A model generated the notes under the pieces. It was not told where the DNA came from, searched no databases, and saw only the letters and a list, made by a program, of their open reading frames with translations. A DNA stretch of 59,975 nt from Phycisphaerae bacterium (GTDB lineage Bacteria; Planctomycetota; Phycisphaerae; Sedimentisphaerales; Anaerobacaceae), in NCBI GenBank assembly GCA_016782865.1, contig JADHXR010000024.1, forward strand, positions 1 to 59,975. The letters run 5' to 3'. Each line of letters begins with the position of its first letter. Within the stretch, counting starts at the first letter, position 1. The position numbers were made by a program, and so were the translations under genes. Shown here in pieces: positions 9,052 to 18,596 of the stretch.

Positions 9052-11031
9052 ATGGCACAGGAAAAGGGTATTGATTCTCTTATGACGGAAGAGCGGACGT
9101 TTCCGCCGCCCGAGCAGATCAAGGCCAACGCTCACATCAACAGCGTAGAGCAGTACGAGCAGATGTGGGAGAAATCTATTAATGATCCTGACAGTTTCTG
9201 GCTCGAGCAGGCGAAAAGCCTTCACTGGTTCAAAGAGCCGACCAAGTCTCTGGAGTACTCGTGGGACACGCAGAGCAGGAAGATTGAGCACACATGGTTC
9301 GCCGACGGACAGTTGAACGTTTCCTACAACTGCCTTGACCGCCATCTTGGAACACCCGTCGCCAAGAAGACCGCGATCCTCTGGCAGGGCGAGGCCGAAG
9401 ATGCCGTCAAAGAATATACGTATGAGCAATTGCACAAGGAAGTCTGCAAGTTCGCCAACATCCTGAAGGCCAAAGGAATCGAGAAGGGCGACCGGGTCGC
9501 GATCTATCTGCCGATGGTTCCGGAACTGGCGGTTGTCATGCTTGCCTGCACGCGGATCGGCGCCATTCACTCGATCATCTTCGGTGGTTTCAGCGCCGAT
9601 GCGATCGAGGGCCGCGTAAACGACTCCGACTGCAAGATGCTCATTACCTCCAACGTTTCGCTACGAGCCGGCAAGCACATCAGACTCAAGGATATTGCCG
9701 ACGCGGCGCTTGAGAAGACGCCGACAATTGAGAACGTCGTAGTCGTCAAAGTCAACGACGAGCCCTGCGATATGAAGGAAGGCAGGGACGTTTGGTATCA
9801 CGATGAGATGGCGGGCGCATCCGAAGAATGCGAGGCCGAGCCCATGAATGCCGAGGATCCGTTGTTTATCCTCTACACGTCCGGCTCGACAGGCAAGCCC
9901 AAGGGTGTCGTCCACACCACCGGCGGATACCTGCTGCACACCGCTCTCACTCACAAGACCGTCTTCAACATACATGACGACGACGTCTATTGGTGCACCG
10001 CCGACATCGGTTGGGTGACCGGGCACAGCTACATCGTCTACGGCCCGCTCGCCAACGGCAGCACGTCGCTGATGTTCGAAGGTGTTCCCACCTATCCGGA
10101 CGCCGGTCGCTTCTGGCAGATCTGCGACAAGTTCGGCGTCACCGTCTTCTACACGGCGCCGACGGCTATCAGGGCGCTGATGCGTCTTGGCGAGGAGTGG
10201 CCCGCCAAGTACAAACTGGACTCGCTGAGAATTCTAGGTTCTGTGGGCGAGCCCATAAATCCCGAAGCCTGGATGTGGTATTACGAGAAGATCGGCCGCG
10301 GTCGCTGCCCCATTGTCGATACATGGTGGCAGACCGAGACCGGCGGATTCATGATTACGCCGCTGCCGGGCGCCCACACGCTCAAGCCGGGCAGTGCGAA
10401 CAGGCCTTTCTTCGGCGTTGACACGGTTGTCCTGCGCGACGATGGCAGCGAATGCGACGTGAACGAAGGCGGCAAGCTTTGCATACGCAAGCCATGGCCC
10501 GGAATGATGCGAACCATGTGGGGCGACCACGACAGATTCGTGGACACCTACTTCACGATGTACGACGACATCTACTTTGCCGGCGACGGCTGCCGAATCG
10601 ACGCCGACGGCGATTACTGGCTGATGGGCCGAATCGACGACGTCGTCAATGTCTCCGGCCACCGGATCGGGACCGCCGAGGTCGAGAGCGCCCTTGTCAG
10701 CCACGAGAAGGTTGCCGAGGCCGCGGTCACGCCGGTGCCCCATGAGATCAAAGGCCAGGGTTTGTATGCTTTTGTCACGCTCGTAGGCGGCGTCGAGGAG
10801 ACTGAGGAACTGAAGAAAGAGCTTATCAAACACGTTCGTAAGGAGATTGGCCCCATCGCCGCGCCCGAAGCTATTCAGTTTGCACCGGCTCTTCCGAAGA
10901 CCCGGTCCGGCAAGATCATGCGGCGAATCCTCCGCAAGATCGCCGAGAAGAGTACCGACAACCTGGGCGATATCACAACGCTTGCGGACCCGAGCGTCGT
11001 TGAGGCTCTTGTCAAGGGTCGAGGCGAGTAG
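9052..11031 (+). CDS. acs: Acetyl-CoA synthetase (AMP-forming)
   Basis: Cytoplasmic enzyme converting acetate, ATP and CoA to acetyl-CoA, AMP and pyrophosphate; 659 residues, normal for Acs. Adenylate-forming motifs are in order: the P-loop-like YTSGSTGKPKGVVHT, WWQTETGG, the YFAGDGCRIDADGDYWLMGR hinge region and the C-terminal PKTRSGKIMRR, whose lysine is the residue acetylated by Pat/AcuA-type enzymes to switch Acs off. The ATG at 9052 follows AAGGAGAAAAC. The same window encodes two GNAT-containing proteins and an AcuC-like deacetylase, so control by reversible acetylation of that lysine is likely (inference). Confidence 0.97.
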   Translation: MAQEKGIDSLMTEERTFPPPEQIKANAHINSVEQYEQMWEKSINDPDSFWLEQAKSLHWFKEPTKSLEYSWDTQSRKIEHTWFADGQLNVSYNCLDRHLGTPVAKKTAILWQGEAEDAVKEYTYEQLHKEVCKFANILKAKGIEKGDRVAIYLPMVPELAVVMLACTRIGAIHSIIFGGFSADAIEGRVNDSDCKMLITSNVSLRAGKHIRLKDIADAALEKTPTIENVVVVKVNDEPCDMKEGRDVWYHDEMAGASEECEAEPMNAEDPLFILYTSGSTGKPKGVVHTTGGYLLHTALTHKTVFNIHDDDVYWCTADIGWVTGHSYIVYGPLANGSTSLMFEGVPTYPDAGRFWQICDKFGVTVFYTAPTAIRALMRLGEEWPAKYKLDSLRILGSVGEPINPEAWMWYYEKIGRGRCPIVDTWWQTETGGFMITPLPGAHTLKPGSANRPFFGVDTVVLRDDGSECDVNEGGKLCIRKPWPGMMRTMWGDHDRFVDTYFTMYDDIYFAGDGCRIDADGDYWLMGRIDDVVNVSGHRIGTAEVESALVSHEKVAEAAVTPVPHEIKGQGLYAFVTLVGGVEETEELKKELIKHVRKEIGPIAAPEAIQFAPALPKTRSGKIMRRILRKIAEKSTDNLGDITTLADPSVVEALVKGRGE

Positions 11032-11058
11032 CTCGCAGTTTTGAAAGTCATTGAAATG

Positions 11059-11091
11059 GGCCGGACGCGTCTTCGCCAGGTGCGTCCGGCC
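11059..11091 (+). terminator. Strong GC hairpin between acs and the MFS gene
   Basis: GGCCGGACGC (11059-11068) pairs perfectly with GCGTCCGGCC (11082-11091) across a 13-base loop. No T-run follows, so it may act as an attenuator or RNA-end stabiliser rather than a full terminator. Confidence 0.5.
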
Positions 11092-11118
11092 TGTGTTCTC
11101 AAACGTACGGAGCAGTTG

Positions 11119-12429
11119 ATGAGTGCAGAAAGTACCGAATCGAAACTCGAATTCAAGAATTATGGCTGGCGTGTAACATTTGCGGGAATGGGTATCAACC
11201 TCGCGCTCGGCATCCTCTACACGTGGAGTGTGATAAGTAAGCATGTTCCCGAGGAGTGGGGTTGGGACGAGGGCGACAAGTCGCTGCCTTACATGGTCGC
11301 CTGCCTCATTTTTTCACTTGTCATGGTGCCTGCCGGCAGGATGCAAGATAAACTCGGACCCCGCTTGGTAGCCACAATCGGAGGCATCTTGGTTGGCGCC
11401 GGCTTTGTCCTTGCCAGTATGACGACCTCGCTTGCGGTCTTTGTCATCGGATTCGGCGTCCTGGCAGGCGCAGGGATTGGTTTTGGCTACGCTTCGGCAA
11501 CACCGCCCGCGGTCAAGTGGTTTCCACCGGCCAAGACGGGGCTTATTGCCGGCATCGTAGTTTCGGGCTTTGGGCTCGCTTCAGTCTACGCTGCCCCTCT
11601 CTCAAGGTGGCTGATAATCACCTGTGGTTTCAAGACCGCCATCCTCATGTTGGGAATAGGGTTCCTGGTCGTCGTTGTCAGCCTGGCGCAACTATTACGG
11701 GCGCCGCACAAGGTTCTTCAGTTTATCCAGGAGTACGGCGAGGTTGGCCGTCTGAAACAGACGGCTATGGCCCGGGAAAAAGCGGAGGCCGAGGGAAAAG
11801 AACTTTCCATAGATAAGAAAGAGGACTTCGCTCCCAGGGAAATGCTGGGCACCCTGCAATTCTACCTGCTCTGGTTCATGTATGCTTGCGGAGCCGGAGC
11901 TGGTCTGATGGTCATTTCGAAGCTCGCCGCCATTGCGGACAAACAGGTCGGAATTAGTCTGGGCTTCGTGCTGGTAGCCGTGCTCGCCGTGGGCAACGGA
12001 GGTGGGCGCATACTCGCCGGCATGCTCAGCGACAAGATCGGCCGCAAGGCGACAATGATGATATGCTTTGTCTTTCAGGCTATTCTGATATTCCTGCTCT
12101 CAAGAGCAACGAGCGAGAACGGCCTCGGGACAGTTCCCACAATGGCGATCATCTCAGCACTGATCGGAGCAAATTACGGGGCGAACCTGGCGCTGTTCCC
12201 GTCCATTACGAAAGACTTCTTCGGCCTGAAGAATTTTGGAATGAATTACGGCCTCGTATTTACCTCCTGGGGTGTCGGCGGATTCATGCTGGCATACTTG
12301 GCCGGCAAGATGTACCTGGCGCACCAGACGTTTGCCTACGCCTACTACGGAGCCTCGACGCTGCTTATTCTGGCTGCGGTAACGGCTATTTTCCTCAAGC
12401 CGCCGCACCATACGGTTGACGCTGCTTAG
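11119..12429 (+). CDS. MFS transporter, oxalate/formate antiporter (OFA) family
   Basis: A 436-residue inner-membrane carrier with about 12 hydrophobic segments and a central hydrophilic loop (EKAEAEGKELSIDKKEDFAP). The opening (GWRVTFAGMGINLALGILYTWSV) and the PAGRMQDKLGPR and AGMLSDKIGRKATMM loops are the A-motifs of the major facilitator superfamily in the OFA group, which moves small carboxylates. Its place next to acs suggests it moves acetate or a related monocarboxylate, but the substrate is inferred. The start at 11119 is chosen because it leads into the conserved N-terminus; upstream in-frame codons lie within the intergenic hairpin. Confidence 0.85.
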   Translation: MSAESTESKLEFKNYGWRVTFAGMGINLALGILYTWSVISKHVPEEWGWDEGDKSLPYMVACLIFSLVMVPAGRMQDKLGPRLVATIGGILVGAGFVLASMTTSLAVFVIGFGVLAGAGIGFGYASATPPAVKWFPPAKTGLIAGIVVSGFGLASVYAAPLSRWLIITCGFKTAILMLGIGFLVVVVSLAQLLRAPHKVLQFIQEYGEVGRLKQTAMAREKAEAEGKELSIDKKEDFAPREMLGTLQFYLLWFMYACGAGAGLMVISKLAAIADKQVGISLGFVLVAVLAVGNGGGRILAGMLSDKIGRKATMMICFVFQAILIFLLSRATSENGLGTVPTMAIISALIGANYGANLALFPSITKDFFGLKNFGMNYGLVFTSWGVGGFMLAYLAGKMYLAHQTFAYAYYGASTLLILAAVTAIFLKPPHHTVDAA

Positions 12430-12473
12430 GCATAAGGGGTGAAGAGCAGGCTTGATCACGTGGATCGACAGGA

Positions 12474-13010
12474 ATGACGGCGGCCGGTTTGCTCCTGGTT
12501 ACATCGACGTCGATCTCGCACGATTTTCTGAAGAAGATCTTCATCCCCGACATAACGGAGAAACAGGAGTTGCTGTTCGCCAGAATTGCCGCGGGCCTTG
12601 CCGTAATTCTCGCCGGTTATTTCGGCGTCAATCCCCCGGGATTCGTCGCCCAGGTGGTTGCGTTTGCATTCGGACTGGCTGCGTCGTCTTTCTTCCCCGC
12701 CATCCTTATGGGCATCTTCTCCAAGCGCATGAACAGAGAGGGAGCAATATCAGGCATGCTCACAGGCATCACATTTACCGCCGCCTATATCATCTACTTC
12801 AAGTTCGTCAATCCGGCCGCCAACATTCCCGAGAGATGGCTGTTCGGAATCTCGCCCGAAGGAATCGGCACCGTGGGAATGGTTCTCAATTTTGCGGTTG
12901 CCTTGACGGTATCGCGTTTTACCGCGCCGCCCCCGGCCCACGTGCAGGCCCTGGTCGAGAATATCAGAATACCCAAAGGCGCCAGCGAGCCCCACGAAAT
13001 CAACGCCTGA
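12474..13010 (+). pseudogene. C-terminal remnant of a sodium:acetate symporter (ActP-like)
   Basis: The 178-residue frame opens in the middle of a family hallmark ([19 protein letters not shown]) and then follows the last four or so membrane segments of the sodium:solute symporter family, including [14 protein letters not shown] and [19 protein letters not shown]. Intact ActP proteins are about 550 residues, so roughly the first two thirds are missing. The frame is still open and an AGGA precedes the ATG, so a fragment could be made, but transport activity is very unlikely. It starts only 44 bases after the MFS stop, consistent with a deletion. Confidence 0.85.
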
Positions 13011-13045
13011 CAACATCCGAGCCAGCCGTGCAAATCTAAATAGAA

Positions 13046-13072
13046 GGCTCTTCCGTAGAATTAGTGGGTAAG
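13046..13072 (+). repeat. Possible ISL3-type terminal inverted repeat (solo)
   Basis: The string begins GGCTCTTCCGTAGAATTAG, which resembles the GGCTCTTC start of ISL3-family ends as I recall them. No partner end or transposase was found in this window. It marks the left edge of the lower-GC segment. Confidence 0.3.
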
Positions 13073-13236
13073 AAAAGCGGAGTTTATCTATTTCTACAGC
13101 TTCGCTTTATCGATACACCCATCTTGTTGGTCCGTCCCGTCTCCGGCTGGCAAGTGTCACGCCAGTCGCTACGCTTGGTGGCATGCCACCTGACCGAGCC
13201 TACGCTTGGGACTGCTTTGTTCCGAATGCGAAACCC

Positions 13237-13286
13237 ACATTCCTTTCCCTTGCCCCAAAGCTGACGAGGGCAAGGGAAAGGAATGT
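13237..13286. terminator. 19-bp perfect hairpin, possible bidirectional terminator
   Basis: Bases 13237-13255 are an exact reverse complement of 13268-13286 with a 12-base loop. Plus-strand TTTT follows directly. It lies downstream of both the truncated symporter (plus) and the YhaN-like gene (minus, ends 13367), where a two-way terminator would be useful. Such a long perfect stem is unusual and could also be a mobile-element relic. Confidence 0.6.
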
Positions 13287-13366
13287 TTTGAACAAAACCT
13301 TCAAAAGAAGGAAACGAGATTCTCAAAGGAAGTCGTTGGTTTTTCCGAAGAATGCCGGTAGTACCG

Positions 13367-16300
13367 TCAATGCAGCTCATGGGTATAAATTCCTGCGTTC
13401 GCTTCAAGATCGCTTGCTAGCTCAAGAACACGCCTGTGGTGAGTGAAAAGCAAGACCTGGGTACTGAACGCCAATTCCGCGAGGACCTCAAGGCAGACCC
13501 TTGTGCGATTGTCGTCAAAGCCTATGAGAATGTCGTCGACGACAAAGGGCATAGGCTCTCCCTTGCTTAAATGTTGCTCGAGGGTGGCGAGGCGAAGCGA
13601 CAGGTAGAGCTGATCTCGGGTACCGTCGCTCATTCCATCGACGGATACCTCGATATCGTTTGGACGAACACCAAGCAGGATGGGCTTGCCGCCATCGTCC
13701 AATTCATCCCGAAGATTCGCATAAGACCCCAGGGTGAGCTTGGAAAAGAGCTCACCAGCCCTGGCCAGAACCGGAGCCTGGTTTTTCTTCCGATAGTCCT
13801 CTATTCGCTGTTCAAGGATGAGTGAAGCGATTTTTAAGCGAAGGTACTGCTCGACACCAGAAACCATGGTGGCCAGTTGCTGCTCTGCCTCCTCTGATGC
13901 GTTTGCGGCTATGGCACTGCCATCCTTGGCCTTGATCTCGGTTTGAAGCGTTTGTAGTTGGTCCCGAAAGGTGTCTCGATTTGCCTGCAGCTCTTTCAGT
14001 TCCGAAGAGACCCTCTCCCGTTCACCCTCGATTGTATCGATATCAGACTCACTGGCCTCTTTCTCCAACTCTTGAATACTCAGGCCATCCCCATTCCGTG
14101 TGAGCTCCTGTTCAAGCGTATCGAGCTTCTCCTGCAGCTCGCGTTTTTTCCGTGAGCCTTCACCGGCCGATTCCAGTTCTTCGTCGGTCTCGACACCAGC
14201 TTGGTCCCTCAATGAAGCAAGCTGTTCATGCGCCGTTCGTATCGTTATGTCAGCGTCTTCGGTTTCACCCTTTATCTCTTTGCCCTGGGTCTCTATCTTT
14301 TTGAGGCTTGCCCGCGCTTCGCGTGCCTCATTCAGATCCCGATTAAGCTGAGCGGCAATCGTACTCGCCTCTTGGCCGTCTCTTTTGAAGCCAATACGAT
14401 CGGCGAACTCGAACACCTTTTTTTCAAATTTCTCTGCAACTTGGTCCATTCCGAAAATTCGTTTGCGCAAATCTTCTGATTGGTCGAATTTGTCAAAAAA
14501 CGCCAATAGCTGATCGAATGTTTCAGTTGCATGCTCCGGATGGACATCAGGTTTTAAACCCAAGCCATCAATAGCCTGACCCCATTCCTGCACCCAGTTG
14601 GATTGATCGTTCTCGATTGTCTTAAGCTCTTCACTCGTTCTTTTTGTGCGAATCTCTGTATCGCTCAGCGAATGCTCCAATTGACGTTTCCGTTCGAGAG
14701 CAGATTCCTCTTGCTCGACTCGCTGTTCACACAGATTAATCATGGCCTCAAGGCTTATCTCTTGTAGGTCTATCGAATCGTCGAATTTGGATATCTGAAG
14801 CGAAACGTCTTCCTTAAAGGATCTACAATCCTCATCGAGTTTTCGCGCATCACCAGAAACAGTATTCGCTGACTGAACGTTCGCAAGAAGATTGTCTACT
14901 CTAAGAAGCCATTGTTTCATCTCTCTTGGAGTTCCAGGTTCTGCTCCCAATGGCTCCCAAATAGCATTCCATTCCTTTTGATGGGCTTCCTTAGCCTCAT
15001 TCGCCTTTCTGGTTTCTTCTGTGATGGCGCTCAGACGCGAATTCAGGTTTTCAATCTTCGCCTCTAGATCTGCCCGTTTTACCACTTGGTCTGCGGCCAA
15101 ACGAAGTCGATCCGATACGTGATCTGCAACATCGACCTTTTGCTCATAGAGCGTCGGGAGTTCTGATTCAGGCGCAAACTCCGCGATGTCCATTTCGACA
15201 TCAGTTTTTTCGATGTACTTGCGTTTTATTAGATTCCATCCGGTGTTCCGAACAGTTCGTGATTCTTCTAGCTCCGAAATTGTCGGCACGTCGGTTGTCA
15301 ATAACAGCGTCTTTAAGTCCTGCTCTGCCTGTTTCTTCTCCTCTTCGAATCCCCTTTGTTTGCGGCCACAATCCCTGATTTTTTCGGATAGCTCATCAAG
15401 CTGTTTCTCGAACGTATCCAAAGTCTCGGACACGGGCATGGCCGCTTTTGAAAGCGCTTCGATTGTACCGGAAAATCGACATAGTCTGGAAATCTCACTC
15501 TTACAAGCTGCGTTGTCATCGGTGGCGCGTTTTTGTGAATCGGCCAATCGCTGCTCAAGGTCACCGGTCCTGCGAGCCGCTGCAACCGACGCTTTTAATT
15601 CGCTCAGATCCAAATTCGATTGAGCCTGTTCACCGAGCTTTTTCTTGTTTGACTCCTGTTCGTCTTCGACATCTCGCAGAGTGGCCTCGGCCTTTTCTTT
15701 CTTTTGGTTCAGGAGGCCATGTTTCTGTGCCAAACCTGAGATCCACTTTTTGTTGTTGAGTAGCGGTCGTAGCTCGCCGGCATCATCAAGATCGATATCG
15801 GGACGTACGCTTTTTAACAGTTGCTCTGCCTCATTGCGCAACAGACGCCGTTTTCCATCCTGCTGTGGGCGGTCTTTATTTGTTTTTTCAACAGCTCCTA
15901 GTTCTTTGTGAATGGCTAAAATTGCCACTTCGTTATCCAGCAATTCGCTACGGACATTCAATGATTCAGATTCTTCTTTCAAGCGAAACAGCTTGGCTTC
16001 AGCTCTCTCTTTCGCTTCACTGGCCGTTTGCAGGTTGTTATTGGCGGTTATGCGTTTTTCGTCGAAGTCTTCCGGCAGAAGCAATACTTTCCCCAGTTCT
16101 TCAATTCGAACCATTACGGCGCGGCGCTCAGCCAATGCACCTTTCACGCGATTAAGCCGCTCCAGACGGCTTTTTTCTTTGCTCTTTCCTTTAATATCTT
16201 CTTCAACCTTTCGAATAACAGAAAGAATGTCAGCTAGTTCTTTTTGTAGCCTTTTCCATTCTGCCACCGGAAGACACGAATCCTTGATTAGCTTTTGTGC

Positions 16301-16879
16301 TTTTTTGTAATTAGATATAGCCTGGTTTACAAGTTTTGTAGAAGCTCGAGGCTTGAAAAGCTCTTCAGCGCCATTTTGCAGCCCAGACAGTATTTCGCGG
16401 AGGCTTGCAGTACCGAGCGCTGCACTAAAGAGCGCTTGGCCGAGATCGCCGGATTGATTCAGCAGCTCCTGGCCACCCGCTACCAATCTAATGTGGTTTA
16501 TTCCATATAATTTCTTAAACAGAGTCTCATCGATGTTGCCTGGTAAAAACGGTAATAAAATCGAATCGTCTAGAGTTGTATCGGTCCCAGGCTTCAACAG
16601 AGTACCTTTTGTTCCCTTTCTCCGCACAAATTCAAGTTCTTTCCCGCCTGAAAGCCTGAGCTTCCCGCCAATCCGAAGTTGAGGATTTAAGTGAAGGTAA
16701 TTGTCGTTGGTACGGGTTGGAATTCCAAACAACCATGCGATGAGAGCTCTCAGAGAGGTGCTCTTGCCCGCTTCATTGTCCCCGTATATCAAGTGTAATC
16801 CTGATATTCCGTCTGAGAGATTCAATGATTTGTCGGTGAAGGGGCCATATGCAATCAAATCAAGGCGGTCGATTCTCAT
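13367..16879 (-). CDS. YhaN-like SMC/Rad50-type AAA ATPase
   Basis: A 1170-residue protein of the YhaN/RecF/SbcC class. The N-terminus has a Walker A near residues 33-41 (GDNEAGKST) after the typical RIDRLDLIAYGPF opening. A long Glu/Lys/Leu coiled coil runs from about 190 to 1000, broken in the middle. The C-terminus has a VGVRPND and DGTRDQLYLSLRLATLE signature-type region and a Walker B (MPFVVDDILIGFDD) followed by an LLFTHHRRV switch histidine. The start overlaps the upstream nuclease gene by four bases (ATGA). The pair should act together on DNA ends, as SbcC does with SbcD. It is somewhat longer than Bacillus YhaN. Base composition is lower in GC than in the acetate genes on either side. 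Confidence 0.88.
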   Translation of the reverse strand: MRIDRLDLIAYGPFTDKSLNLSDGISGLHLIYGDNEAGKSTSLRALIAWLFGIPTRTNDNYLHLNPQLRIGGKLRLSGGKELEFVRRKGTKGTLLKPGTDTTLDDSILLPFLPGNIDETLFKKLYGINHIRLVAGGQELLNQSGDLGQALFSAALGTASLREILSGLQNGAEELFKPRASTKLVNQAISNYKKAQKLIKDSCLPVAEWKRLQKELADILSVIRKVEEDIKGKSKEKSRLERLNRVKGALAERRAVMVRIEELGKVLLLPEDFDEKRITANNNLQTASEAKERAEAKLFRLKEESESLNVRSELLDNEVAILAIHKELGAVEKTNKDRPQQDGKRRLLRNEAEQLLKSVRPDIDLDDAGELRPLLNNKKWISGLAQKHGLLNQKKEKAEATLRDVEDEQESNKKKLGEQAQSNLDLSELKASVAAARRTGDLEQRLADSQKRATDDNAACKSEISRLCRFSGTIEALSKAAMPVSETLDTFEKQLDELSEKIRDCGRKQRGFEEEKKQAEQDLKTLLLTTDVPTISELEESRTVRNTGWNLIKRKYIEKTDVEMDIAEFAPESELPTLYEQKVDVADHVSDRLRLAADQVVKRADLEAKIENLNSRLSAITEETRKANEAKEAHQKEWNAIWEPLGAEPGTPREMKQWLLRVDNLLANVQSANTVSGDARKLDEDCRSFKEDVSLQISKFDDSIDLQEISLEAMINLCEQRVEQEESALERKRQLEHSLSDTEIRTKRTSEELKTIENDQSNWVQEWGQAIDGLGLKPDVHPEHATETFDQLLAFFDKFDQSEDLRKRIFGMDQVAEKFEKKVFEFADRIGFKRDGQEASTIAAQLNRDLNEAREARASLKKIETQGKEIKGETEDADITIRTAHEQLASLRDQAGVETDEELESAGEGSRKKRELQEKLDTLEQELTRNGDGLSIQELEKEASESDIDTIEGERERVSSELKELQANRDTFRDQLQTLQTEIKAKDGSAIAANASEEAEQQLATMVSGVEQYLRLKIASLILEQRIEDYRKKNQAPVLARAGELFSKLTLGSYANLRDELDDGGKPILLGVRPNDIEVSVDGMSDGTRDQLYLSLRLATLEQHLSKGEPMPFVVDDILIGFDDNRTRVCLEVLAELAFSTQVLLFTHHRRVLELASDLEANAGIYTHELH

Positions 16880-18141
16880 TTGGCACCTTCTACCGACAAC
16901 AACCTTCCAACCAACATGTTTTTGGCCTCTTCAACCAAACGTTCGACGGTTTGATTTTCATCAAGATTCAAGACGGAGTCAGCGCCAAAAGCCTCTGATG
17001 GAATTTTCTGCCTGAGATCGGTAACCACATCTTTGAGGCCGTTTATTTCGTCTGGATTGTCTGGTGTAGATAATATTTCCTTGAGTAGCTTTCCGAATGC
17101 GTTGTCATCGGACAATGTCGAATCCAAATCGAGCCTGCCGACCGCTGCATTTTCAACTCTCTCTATCCACAAATCATCACCAGCGATTTCTGCCCCAAGC
17201 GCTTTGATTTGTTGTTCAAGTCGTTCTGGGTAGGCGGCGAGTTCACCCGATATCGCGGTTGCCCCTTCAAAACGGATGCGCATTGCGATGGGTCGGCCGT
17301 CAGCTGATGGTCGTTCCTTTTCAAGGGCTTTTCGAGTGCGTTCCAGCACCTCTCGCATTTCAGCAGCATCTGTTAGATCGACGTTGCAGAGGACCCAACG
17401 CAAAACATCCAATGGGCACTTATCTACTGCGCTCACAGCACCGTCTTCGACGGTTACGAGTACACATCCCTTAGCACCGGTCTCTCGTATATGGCGTCCT
17501 TGAACACAGCCAGGAAACACAATCCAGGGGTCTTTTGACACAAACTCCTGTTTGTGAATGTGCCCCAACGCCCAGTATTGGTAGCCCTTGGAACGAAGAT
17601 CATCTATTGAACAAGGGGCATAAACCGCATGACCTTCTCGGCCATCAAGGCTGGTATGGAGAAGGCCGATGTTGAACATGCCTTTTTCGGCGGCAGCAAA
17701 TCCCGCTGCGAGATTTTCATCAACATGCTGGGTTCCAAAACTCCGCCCATGAATCGAAACAGCTAAATCACCCAGCTTTATTGTTTCAACCTTCCGAGAC
17801 GATAAAATCGTCATGTTGGCTGGGCTATCAAGGGCTTTGGTAATTCGATTGGCGGCATCGTGGTTGCCAGCAACAGTAAAAACTGAGATGTCATGCTGGT
17901 CGAGTTGGCCCATTTGCTGGCTAAGAAATATGCCGGTACTGTAATCTTTCCAGTCACCGTCATAGAGATCGCCTGCCAACAAAACGAATGAGACTTTTTC
18001 TTCAATGGCCAAATCTACAAGGTTTTCGAAAGCTCTTCGGCACGCATTACGAATGGATTCCGCAGGTGCAGATTCATAGCGAGATAGACCGCGCAATGGG
18101 CTATCCAAATGAACATCGGCTGCGTGGATGAATTTAAACAT
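16876..18141 (-). CDS. YhaO/SbcD-like DNA repair phosphoesterase
   Basis: A 421-residue calcineurin-like nuclease subunit (Mre11/SbcD fold). Metal-binding motifs appear in order: HAADVHLDSPL, LAGDLYDGD, VAGNHDA, LLHTS and ALGHIHKQE. The C-terminal third is the more variable capping and ATPase-binding part. The ATG at 18141 is preferred because GAGGTGAC sits just before it and the protein then begins MFKFIHAADVH; eight earlier codons are possible. A TATAAT-like box lies near 18182-18187 on the minus strand. It forms a two-gene unit with the YhaN-like ATPase, consistent with a Mre11-Rad50-type complex processing DNA ends. Confidence 0.9.
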   Translation of the reverse strand: MFKFIHAADVHLDSPLRGLSRYESAPAESIRNACRRAFENLVDLAIEEKVSFVLLAGDLYDGDWKDYSTGIFLSQQMGQLDQHDISVFTVAGNHDAANRITKALDSPANMTILSSRKVETIKLGDLAVSIHGRSFGTQHVDENLAAGFAAAEKGMFNIGLLHTSLDGREGHAVYAPCSIDDLRSKGYQYWALGHIHKQEFVSKDPWIVFPGCVQGRHIRETGAKGCVLVTVEDGAVSAVDKCPLDVLRWVLCNVDLTDAAEMREVLERTRKALEKERPSADGRPIAMRIRFEGATAISGELAAYPERLEQQIKALGAEIAGDDLWIERVENAAVGRLDLDSTLSDDNAFGKLLKEILSTPDNPDEINGLKDVVTDLRQKIPSEAFGADSVLNLDENQTVERLVEEAKNMLVGRLLSVEGAK

Positions 18142-18483
18142 TGTCACCTCACCATTTGAAAACAAAGAGAGCTAACTAGTTATTATATGGTTTTCACGAT
18201 AGCACTCCCCAAGATGTCGTATTGAGAAAAGTGTCCCAATGTTTAGACGTCTTTCCTAACTCGAAACAGGGCAAAGTTGATATTTAACAGTAAAACTCGC
18301 GAACATCTTCTCGGCGTCAAATTTTTCCGCAAACAAACGCTAAGGCTGATTTTAGGCTAATTTATCAGCCAAAGCAAGAAAAAAGCGGCAAAATTACGGA
18401 ATGATACGCGGATACAGGTCTTGAGAAATGTTCCTATTAGTCTGTCATGCTTGGATTTGCAGGTTGTCTGCTTGTAGTTGGGC
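18142..18483. other. Intergenic region upstream of the nuclease gene
   Basis: AT-rich and without a credible gene on either strand. It should hold the promoter for the YhaO/YhaN pair: a TATAAT on the minus strand at 18182-18187 with a weak TTGGGG 19 bases upstream. Confidence 0.4.
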
Positions 18484-18578
18484 GGCAGCCTCAAGCGTAG
18501 CGCTGCCCTGAGCGAAGTCGAATGGGTTGGGGATGGCTGTTGCCCACCATCCCCAAAGCCTGCGGCTTTGAGGCTGCC
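18484..18578. repeat. Nested inverted repeat (two stems)
   Basis: An outer pair GGCAGCCTCAA (18484-18494) and TTGAGGCTGCC (18568-18578) encloses an inner pair TTGGGGATGG (18527-18536) and CCATCCCCAA (18547-18556). All matches are perfect. It could fold as a cruciform or act as a terminator for the AcuC operon ending at 18632. It resembles a small non-autonomous repeat more than a simple terminator. Confidence 0.6.
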
Positions 18579-18596
18579 ACCCGGCTGCGCATCGGG

